Of a stretch of 6,848 nt of DNA, positions 1-4,980 are shown in pieces. Source of the stretch: an uncultured Verrucomicrobia subdivision 3 bacterium (GTDB lineage: Bacteria > Verrucomicrobiota > Verrucomicrobiae > Limisphaerales > CAMLLE01); NCBI GenBank assembly GCA_946480555.1, contig CAMLLE010000168.1:1-6848 (forward strand). The letters are read 5' to 3'. The translations under genes were made by a program, and so were the position numbers. The notes below the pieces were generated by a model, which was given only the letters and a program-made list of their open reading frames with translations, had not been told where the DNA came from and ran no database searches. Each line of letters starts with the position of its first letter. Position 1 is the first letter of the stretch.

Positions 1-303
1 CACATCGACGAACTGTGCGCGCCCTATGCGACGGTGATCGACATCGATCGTTCGAAGCTGCCGTCGCCGCAGGAAATTGCGAACTGGGATGCCGCGCGGT
101 TTGCGGCCGCAGTCCGGCACGACCAAAAGTCGCCGCATTTCAACGCGCACGTCCGCCAGCTGCTGCATGTCGGGTTCAAGATCGCAGCGAAGAAGGGCGC
201 CACTTACCTCGATCTGGTGCGCCGCTGCGAAACCACCATCGCGCGCAACGTGACCGGCAACCTTTTCGACCGGCATCTGAAGCCGGTGTTTCTGGGGCAA
301 TAA
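1..303 (+). CDS. uxaE: C-terminal fragment of a UxaE-like tagaturonate epimerase
   Basis: The frame is open from the first base of the window and ends in TAA at 301-303, so only the last 100 residues of a larger protein are seen; the internal ATG-like starts near base 34 are not a real beginning. The fragment carries F-N-x-H-V-R-Q-L-L-H-V (residues 47-57) followed by a helical tail ending in N-L-F-D-R-H-L-K-P-V-F. From memory, this resembles the end of Thermotoga UxaE, where N-V-R-Q-L-I-H-V is likewise followed by about 45 helical residues ending in a K-R-H-V segment. UxaE interconverts D-tagaturonate and D-fructuronate in the cytoplasm during galacturonate (pectin) breakdown. The family assignment is by pattern recall on a short C-terminus; the catalytic metal-binding part lies outside the window, so the substrate is not established. 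It may be another uronate or ketose epimerase-like TIM-barrel protein. A good terminator follows 20 bases downstream, so it ends its transcription unit. Confidence 0.55.
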   Translation, partial: HIDELCAPYATVIDIDRSKLPSPQEIANWDAARFAAAVRHDQKSPHFNAHVRQLLHVGFKIAAKKGATYLDLVRRCETTIARNVTGNLFDRHLKPVFLGQ

Positions 304-323
304 AATATCCAGAAAAGCTTCTG

Positions 324-356
324 AAAACGGCGATCCATCGATCGCCGTTTTTCTTT
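324..356 (+). terminator. Rho-independent terminator after the uxaE-like gene
   Basis: Bases 324-335 pair perfectly with 340-351 (12 bp, core ACGGCGATC) around the four-base loop CATC, and the right arm runs into TTTTT-C-TTT at 348-356. This is a textbook intrinsic terminator 20 bases after the stop codon at 303. The A-run on the left arm could also let it work weakly on the opposite strand. Confidence 0.9.
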
Positions 357-396
357 GCAGGGCGGCTCCACACAAGGCAACTCAGATGAATTGGAT

Positions 397-530
397 TAGA
401 GCGGTTACCAGAAGAAATTTCCGACAACCGCGGAGACGCGGAGACGCGGAGCAATCAAAATAGGGCTTCCTCCGCGCCTCTGCGCCTCCGCGGTGAGATG
501 ATCCGGAAATGAATTTGGAGAAACGCTATA
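397..530. repeat. Long palindromic intergenic repeat, family A
   Basis: The core is an inverted repeat: 428-451 pairs with 470-493 at 21 of 24 positions, separated by 18 bases. The left arm is built of CGCGGAGA-type units (CCGCGGAGACGCGGAG...), the right arm of their complement (CTCCGCGCCTCTGCG...). The symmetry continues outwards: ATTTCCG...CCGCGG on the left matches the complement of CCGCGG...CGGAAAT on the right with a small indel, and the outer segments 397-420 and 507-530 match as inverted repeats at about 15 of 24 positions. The whole unit is therefore about 134 bp. No coding potential is apparent. GCAGAGACGCAGAG-like intergenic repeats are known in several bacterial phyla; genome copy number cannot be seen here. 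No flanking direct duplication was found. Confidence 0.75.
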
Positions 531-581
531 GACTTGAGCCACGATGAAACCCACCGGTGTCTGCGATTCGCGGGTCATCTG

Positions 582-621
582 AAAATCCCTCACCGAAGCT
601 CTCGGGCTTCGTGCGGATTTT
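582..621. other. Nested hairpin upstream of the UDG gene
   Basis: AAAATCC at 582-588 pairs with GGATTTT at 615-621, and inside it CACCGAAGC (591-599) pairs with GCTTCGTG (607-614) with one bulged C, closing a six- or seven-base loop. The result is a 40-base stem-loop about 80 bases before the start codon at 700. It has no clean T-tract, so a terminator role is weak; a 5' leader structure or the remains of another palindromic repeat are equally possible. Nothing else recognisable was seen in 531-699. Confidence 0.4.
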
Positions 622-699
622 GCGGGATGAACTTGCTGGCGCTTTTGGCTGAAGCAGAAACTCCGTGCAGTTGCCTGCGCGCCGATTAAGATTCCCGCC

Positions 700-1617
700 A
701 TGTCCGACGCGTACCACGAACTGCTCGAAGCCACGATTCAGCATCTTCAGGATTTGAAGGCGCGCGGCGCGCGTTTTGTTTCGATCTCGCCGGACAAGCT
801 CGCCGCGCTTTCACAATCGAAACCGGCTGCGCCAGCGCGTGTTCCCGCTGCGGCAGTTCTTTCAGCTGCCAGTGTTCCGGCCCGTCCGGTGGCGAACAGG
901 ACAGGTTTTGCACCCGCTCCAGTTTCTCAACCAACTGTGGTTGAACTTTCCACCGCGTCTGCTGGAGCGGCGCCGGCGTTGACAGCCAGCGCCAAGGCCG
1001 AGGCCTTCGCTGAATTGCGTCAGCGCGTTCTCGGCTGCACGAAATGTGCAAACCTGGCCGCGGCGCGGAAAAACGTCGTGTTCGGCGTGGGGAACATCGA
1101 TGCCGGGCTGATGTTCGTGGGCGAAGCGCCGGGTGCGGATGAAGATGAACAGGGTGAGCCGTTCGTGGGCAAAGCCGGCCAGTTGCTGACGAAGATCATC
1201 CAGGCGATGAACCTCAGCCGCGAGCAGGTTTACATCGCGAACATCATGAAATGCCGGCCGGACACCCCCGGCCAGTCCGCCGGCAACCGCAAACCAACCC
1301 CCGAGGAAATGCAGACGTGCATTCCGTTTCTGCACGAGCAGATCGATCTCATCAAACCGAGGGTGCTCGTCGCGCTTGGAGCCACCGCGGTTGAAGGGCT
1401 TCTTGGAAAGACCGCCGGCATCACCAAGCTTCGCGGCAACTGGCAGACCTATCGCGGCATTCCGCTGATGCCCACGTATCATCCGGCGTATCTGCTGCGC
1501 AACCAGGCCATCAGCGAAAAGCGGCGCGTCTGGGAGGACATGCTGCAAGTGATGGACAAGCTCGGCCTCCCGATCAGTGAGAAGCAGCGGGGATTCTTTT
1601 TAAAGGCCGGCGCATGA
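700..1617 (+). CDS. Uracil-DNA glycosylase, family 4 (iron-sulfur type)
   Basis: This 305-residue cytoplasmic enzyme should remove uracil arising from cytosine deamination or dUTP misincorporation, the first step of base excision repair. The catalytic domain covers about residues 103-290. The active-site motif G-E-A-P-G-A-D-E-D (141-149) and Q-G-x-P-F-V-G-K-A-G (151-160) are those of family 4; the late motif H-P-A-Y-L-L-R is at 261-267. Four cysteines, C113 and C116 (C-T-K-C) plus C185 and C207, match the 4Fe-4S ligands of the family, and G-N-R-K-P-T-P-E-E (195-203) lies between the last two. Residues 1-40 form a probable helical segment and 41-100 are a low-complexity Ala/Pro/Val linker, making the protein about 100 residues longer than compact family-4 enzymes of roughly 200 residues. 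Such N-terminal extensions also occur elsewhere in the family. The ATG at 700 has no strong Shine-Dalgarno sequence; it is chosen because the conserved-looking N-terminal helix begins there. The gene seems to stand alone. Confidence 0.95.
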   Translation: MSDAYHELLEATIQHLQDLKARGARFVSISPDKLAALSQSKPAAPARVPAAAVLSAASVPARPVANRTGFAPAPVSQPTVVELSTASAGAAPALTASAKAEAFAELRQRVLGCTKCANLAAARKNVVFGVGNIDAGLMFVGEAPGADEDEQGEPFVGKAGQLLTKIIQAMNLSREQVYIANIMKCRPDTPGQSAGNRKPTPEEMQTCIPFLHEQIDLIKPRVLVALGATAVEGLLGKTAGITKLRGNWQTYRGIPLMPTYHPAYLLRNQAISEKRRVWEDMLQVMDKLGLPISEKQRGFFLKAGA

Positions 1618-1663
1618 AGAGCGTTTTCTGCGCGTATCAACACCGGCAAGAATGAACCGCCTC

Positions 1664-1806
1664 AGAGCGTGTCTGAAAAACACCGGAGCGCGGCTGTGTC
1701 GTCCTCGACCAGCCGCAGCGCTTTGGATTTTTCCAGCGATTCTGAATCATTCACGTGCTGCGGCTGATCTCCAACACAGCCGTGCTCCGTTTTTCAGACA
1801 GGCTCT
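1664..1806. repeat. Long palindromic intergenic repeat, family B (~143 bp)
   Basis: The outer arms 1664-1699 and 1774-1806 are near-perfect inverted repeats: AGAGC-G/C-TGTCTGAAAAA, then a 3-4 base indel, then GGAGC-G/A-CGGCTGTGT. A second, inner pair, 1708-1721 against 1755-1768 (core CAGCCGCAGC), matches at 12 of 14 positions, so the transcript could fold into one long hairpin with an internal loop. The element begins 46 bases after the UDG stop codon and could serve as a transcription end, although it has no U-tract at its 3' side. It looks unrelated in sequence to the other palindromes in the window. I recall similar 'GTCTGAAAAACACCGGAGCG' type palindromes from Verrucomicrobiota genomes, but copy number cannot be shown from this window. 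Confidence 0.8.
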
Positions 1807-2125
1807 CGGAAGCGAAACAGTTCAGTGTAGTGCGTGAGCCGACCGGGCTTGAAATGCGGTGACCTCCGCATAATTGTGAAAGCCCCGCCTCAATTCCCCT
1901 GTCCAAGTGCGGCTTCAGTGACTTCCGATTCTCACCCAGCTCCAGCCGCTCAAGCAAAGCTTGGTAAAACGCGGACAACGCCGCCGCGCCAGCGGTTCAA
2001 CCCAAGGCTCAACTTTCCTTGTCGGCGCTGTTCCAAATCCCGCGTCGGTTTTCTGCAATTTCTGCGAAGCAAACGGCAATGGCCGCTGAGTGATTTTTTC
2101 GGCACCGGCGCAGTTTTGTTTTGCT
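1807..2125. other. Gene-poor region before the cytochrome gene
   Basis: No protein of recognisable family is encoded here on either strand. Open frames exist (for example a 75-codon frame on the - strand at 1751-1978), but they run into the family B repeat or into the cytochrome gene and show no domain, so they are taken as chance frames. The promoter of the cytochrome gene should lie here; no convincing -35/-10 pair stands out. A T-run at 2093-2099 and a poly-T/G stretch at 2114-2123 lie just upstream of the preferred start codon at 2126. Confidence 0.5.
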
Positions 2126-3868
2126 ATGGCCTTCCGAAGCATTGCCTCCATTCGGTTGGCGCTCCTGCTGGCGCTGACCTTCCTGCCGAGCTCCAGCTTT
2201 TCCGCTGCGTTGAAGGATAGCGATTGCCTGGATTGCCACGCGGATCAAACGCTCTACAAAACCAACGCAGCAGGAAAGGGGATTTCGCTCTTCGTCGATA
2301 AAGCCAGGCTCGCCCTCTCCGCGCACGGCACAAACACCTGCGTTGCCTGCCATGGTGACATCACCAAAGACCACCCGGACGACAGCGTGCCAGCGAAGGA
2401 AGTGGATTGCGCGTCGTGCCATCAGGCGCAGACAGAAAGCTACGGCGCCAGCGTTCACGCACTGGCCGCCAAGCGGGGCGATCTCGAGGCTCCGGGCTGC
2501 AAAGATTGTCACGATGCTCACAACGTTCTGCCGCACACTTCGCCCGAATCTCCGCTCCACTTCTCGCGCCTGGGCGAAACGTGCGGCGCTTGTCACACAA
2601 AGGAAGTTGAAGACGTCGCCGCGAGCGTGCATGGGAAGGCGGTTGCGGAGGGCAAACGTGAAGCGCCGACTTGCACGGACTGCCATTCCGAACATCGAAT
2701 CCAAACATTGAAGGAAAGTTCCGCCCTGCAGATTTCGCGCGAGATTTGCAGCAACTGCCATGCGTCCGAGCGGCTGAACACCAAGTACAATTTGCCAAAG
2801 GATCGCGTGCGGACGTTCTTCGACAGCTATCACGGGCTGGCGGCGAAATATGGCTCAACGCTGGCGGCCAACTGCGGCAGTTGCCACGGATATCACAAGA
2901 TTCTGCCGTCGAACGATCCTGATTCCATGATTCATCCGGCGCATCTGGTTGAGACCTGCGGGGCGTGTCATCCGGGCGCGACGGAGAAGTTCGCGCTCAG
3001 CAAAATCCACGTGGATATCGAGGCCGAAACCAGCGCGCCGGACATTTCCAGCCAGGCGAACTGGTGGGTGCGGAAGATTTACCTGGTGATGATCTTCGTC
3101 GTGATCGGGGGAATGCTGATTCACAACGGGCTGCTGTTTTACAAAAAGGTCTCGGCGCATCTGCGCGCGGCGGGCCGGCCCATCGTGCGGATGAATCTTT
3201 CTCAACGCTGGCAGCACGCGGTGCTGGCGATCAGCTTCATTGTGCTGGCGGTGTCCGGCTTCGCGCTGAAGTTTCCCGATTCATGGTTGTCGCACCTGAT
3301 GGGCTCCAGCGAACCGATCCGGCGCTGGGTGCATCGCATCGCCGGCGTGATCATGCTGCTGGTCGGCGCGTATCACATCATTTACATCCTCGCGACGAAG
3401 GATGGGCGGAAGCTCGTGAAGGATTTGTTCCCCGTGAAGAAAGATGCTTCGGACGTGATCGGTTCGGTGCGTTACCTCTTCGGACTGAGTCCGGTAAAGC
3501 CGGGAATCGGCCGGTTCGGTTATGCCGAGAAGATGGAGTATTGGGCTGTCGTATGGGGCACGATCATCATGGGCGTCACGGGCTTGATGATCTGGTTCAA
3601 GATGGATGTGACGCAATTCCTGCCGCGCTGGATGGTCGATGTGGCGCTGACGATTCACTACTACGAAGCGATCCTTGCGTGCCTGGCGATCATCGTCTGG
3701 CATTTCTACCACGTGATTTTCGATCCGGATGTTTATCCCGTGAACCTCGCGTGCTGGGATGGAAAAGTTTCCGAGCACTGGCAGCACGAAGAACATCCGC
3801 TCGAAGACCTGCCGGGCAAAACGAAGGCGGCTGCGGGAACAGTGAAGAATCCGGCCGGGAAGGTTTGA
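2126..3868 (+). CDS. CbcL-like nonaheme c-type / b-type cytochrome fusion, probable quinol oxidoreductase
   Basis: A 580-residue exported membrane cytochrome. From the ATG at 2126 it opens with a clear signal peptide (basic A-F-R-S-I-A-S-I-R, a Leu-rich core, then S-S-S-F-S-A before A-L-K-D). Nine CXXCH heme-c sites follow, with first cysteines at residues 34, 72, 95, 125, 153, 183, 208, 250 and 278. Five membrane helices come next, at about 316-338, 364-383, 402-422, 471-491 and 512-532, containing histidines able to bind heme b (H333, H364, H403, H417, H511, H526, H529). The C-terminus is a charged, probably cytoplasmic tail. A nonaheme domain fused to a HydC/FdnI-type diheme b membrane domain is the published plan of Geobacter CbcL, which moves electrons from menaquinol to periplasmic cytochromes; the same role is inferred here by architecture only. 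An in-frame GTG at 2090 would add 12 residues but spoils the signal peptide. No cytochrome maturation, porin or partner cytochrome gene is adjacent. Alternative: another cytochrome b/multiheme fusion of a nitrite, sulfur or hydrogen pathway. Confidence 0.9.
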   Translation: MAFRSIASIRLALLLALTFLPSSSFSAALKDSDCLDCHADQTLYKTNAAGKGISLFVDKARLALSAHGTNTCVACHGDITKDHPDDSVPAKEVDCASCHQAQTESYGASVHALAAKRGDLEAPGCKDCHDAHNVLPHTSPESPLHFSRLGETCGACHTKEVEDVAASVHGKAVAEGKREAPTCTDCHSEHRIQTLKESSALQISREICSNCHASERLNTKYNLPKDRVRTFFDSYHGLAAKYGSTLAANCGSCHGYHKILPSNDPDSMIHPAHLVETCGACHPGATEKFALSKIHVDIEAETSAPDISSQANWWVRKIYLVMIFVVIGGMLIHNGLLFYKKVSAHLRAAGRPIVRMNLSQRWQHAVLAISFIVLAVSGFALKFPDSWLSHLMGSSEPIRRWVHRIAGVIMLLVGAYHIIYILATKDGRKLVKDLFPVKKDASDVIGSVRYLFGLSPVKPGIGRFGYAEKMEYWAVVWGTIIMGVTGLMIWFKMDVTQFLPRWMVDVALTIHYYEAILACLAIIVWHFYHVIFDPDVYPVNLACWDGKVSEHWQHEEHPLEDLPGKTKAAAGTVKNPAGKV

Positions 3869-3916
3869 AGTGCCGCAGGTGGGACGCGTCGTTCCATGCA
3901 CATCGAATCTCCGCGT

Positions 3917-3984
3917 GTAGAGACGACGTAAGGATTCTCTCACTTCTCGGGAGAAATGAGTTGGAGACTCTTCAACTCATGTCC
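3917..3984. repeat. Palindromic repeat, family C, degenerate copy
   Basis: The left part GTAGAGACGACGTAAGGA... (from 3917) matches GTAGGAGACGACGTGAGGA... at 5888 onward, and the right part 3964-3984 (GAGACTC-T-TCA...) matches the right arm 5937-5957 of the second copy at 16 of 21 positions. The loop shares TCGG-GAGAA-like sequence. The arms here have drifted, so the hairpin is weaker than in the second copy. It lies between the converging cytochrome and BtuF-like genes and overlaps the last codons of the latter. A bidirectional terminator role is possible but not shown. Confidence 0.7.
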
Positions 3985-4770
3985 TGCGCGAACATCCATT
4001 GTCCGGCTCAGGGCTTTCAAGTGCTGCTTGATTCGTTCGTAGCCGAACACCAGACGGAAGCCGGGTTGAAGAATGTCTTCGGCCGGAATTTCAAACACAC
4101 ACCCGTTCTGAATGGCGTCGATCTGCTGCCAGCCCTCGCGTGAGGTCATGATTTCCGGTCGAAACGCACGTCCGCACCACGACGCGAAGATGATTTCCGG
4201 ATTCGCGTGGCGCACTTGCTCAGCTTCAATCACACGATCCTTCGCCGATGCTTTTGCTCGCAAATGTCCGAACACATCGCAGCCGCCCGCGCGTTCAATC
4301 AATTCACTGACCCAGCCGATCCCGCTGACGAGAGGATCAAGCCATTCTTCGAAATAGATTCTTGGGCGCGGTCCTGCCGCTGGTTCCGGCGCCAGGCATT
4401 CGCGGAATTTCTTCAGCCACGGTTCAGCTTGCGATTGCCGGTTTACCACGCGCGCAAGCAGAGACAGCGTGGATTCCGTTTCGGCCAGCGTTCGCTGGTT
4501 GGTCGCGATCACGGGAATTCCTCGTTGAATCAGCTCCGCCGCGAGCGTGGCTTGAACATCCGAAAACGTGATCGCGAGATCCGGCTTGAGACGAACAATG
4601 TCGTCCATCCGGCCGGAGCTGAAGCCACTCACGCACGGCTTGGGCGCGGCATCCGGTGGCGCGTTGAAGAATGCACTGACGCCCACGACCTGATCCCACG
4701 CATCAATCCGGCAGAGCCAGTCGGCCGCTTCAGCGGACAGACAGACGATGCGTTGCGGGTGGGAACTCAT
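3940..4770 (-). CDS. BtuF-like corrinoid-binding protein without a signal peptide
   Basis: A 276-residue protein of the periplasmic-binding-protein-2 (BtuF/TroA-like) fold. The N-terminus starts straight into the fold with P-Q-R-I-V-C-L-S-A-E-A (5-15), then G-F-S-S-G-R-M-D-D-I-V-R-L-K-P-D-L (49-65) and an I-P-V-I-A-T strand (85-90). The second lobe has Y-F-E-E-W-L-D-P-L-V-S-G-I-G-W-V-S-E-L (139-157), A-G-G (161-163) and a late I-F-A-S-W-C-G (194-200). These are typical of proteins annotated as cobalamin-binding. No signal peptide or lipobox is present, so it is predicted to be cytoplasmic, unlike true BtuF; no BtuC or BtuD gene is in view. ATG at 4770 is chosen because its frame overlaps the stop of the CWC gene as ATGA, implying translational coupling; the frame stays open to 4929 but that part is antisense-free overlap with the CWC gene and has no family character. 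Residues 263-276 are encoded by the family C repeat. Ligand (vitamin B12, another corrinoid, heme or siderophore) is not proven. Confidence 0.85.
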   Translation of the reverse strand: MSSHPQRIVCLSAEAADWLCRIDAWDQVVGVSAFFNAPPDAAPKPCVSGFSSGRMDDIVRLKPDLAITFSDVQATLAAELIQRGIPVIATNQRTLAETESTLSLLARVVNRQSQAEPWLKKFRECLAPEPAAGPRPRIYFEEWLDPLVSGIGWVSELIERAGGCDVFGHLRAKASAKDRVIEAEQVRHANPEIIFASWCGRAFRPEIMTSREGWQQIDAIQNGCVFEIPAEDILQPGFRLVFGYERIKQHLKALSRTMDVRAGHELKSLQLISPEK

Positions 4771-4976
4771 GAATGTGTTTCGATGCACTTGCGGCAAATG
4801 CAGGCGCGATTCTTCAATCCGGGCGGCACTTGGGCCAGCAGGTCCGGCGAAACTTCCAGTTGCGCGCACCAGCACGGGCCTTTGTAGGCATGCGGCGTGC
4901 AAAGCTGACAATCGTTCGGCGCACCGCACAACGGGCAGCGGCTCGGATCAATGGGAAGCTGAACGGTGGTTTGCAC
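4767..4976 (-). CDS. Cysteine-rich CWC family small protein
   Basis: A 69-residue protein starting at GTG 4976 with cysteines in C-P-L-C-G-A-P-N-D-C-Q-L-C (residues 14-26 of this start), G-P-C-W-C-A (33-38) and A-C-I-C-R-K-C-I (58-65). The CPLCG...CWC...CxCRxC pattern is that of the 'cysteine-rich CWC' family, which has no established biochemical role; a structural zinc or other metal site is a reasonable guess from the cysteine pairs. The GTG lies four bases after the prepilin stop and has a weak GGA about nine bases upstream. An ATG at 4994 would add six residues and overlap the prepilin gene by 14 bases; either start is possible. Its TGA overlaps the ATG of the BtuF-like gene (ATGA at 4767-4770), so the two products are probably made together. 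No signal peptide is seen; the protein is probably cytoplasmic. Confidence 0.85.
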   Translation of the reverse strand: MQTTVQLPIDPSRCPLCGAPNDCQLCTPHAYKGPCWCAQLEVSPDLLAQVPPGLKNRACICRKCIETHS

Positions 4977-4980
4977 GCGG

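Noticed and set aside
34..303. A complete small gene of 89 codons
   Set aside because: The frame stays open upstream to base 1 and the residues match the C-terminus of a larger epimerase-like protein, so this is a gene fragment cut by the window edge.
397..530. A CRISPR array, suggested by repeated CGGAGACG units
   Set aside because: The units are adjacent 8-9 bp repeats forming an inverted repeat with no spacers of uniform length.
862..1548. Long - strand open frame (228 codons) opposite the UDG gene
   Set aside because: It is antisense to a gene with unmistakable motifs, has no recognisable domain, and long antisense frames are common in GC-rich DNA.
1751..1978. 75-codon - strand frame in the gap before the cytochrome
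   Set aside because: Its end lies inside the family B repeat and its sequence matches no family I recognise; no ribosome-binding site.
2009..2833. 274-codon - strand frame antisense to the heme-binding part
   Set aside because: Antisense shadow of a region coding for nine-heme motifs; no domain or start signal.
2965..4143. 392-codon + strand frame overlapping the cytochrome in another frame
   Set aside because: The translation is rich in Arg, Gly and Ala without any domain and overlaps the membrane domain of the cytochrome and the convergent BtuF-like gene.
4207..4887. 226-codon + strand frame opposite the BtuF-like gene
   Set aside because: Antisense to a gene with clear fold motifs and without any recognisable domain.
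4771..4929. N-terminal extension of the BtuF-like frame
   Set aside because: It overlaps the CWC gene on the same strand, shows no signal peptide, and the ATGA-coupled ATG at 4770 starts exactly where the family fold begins.
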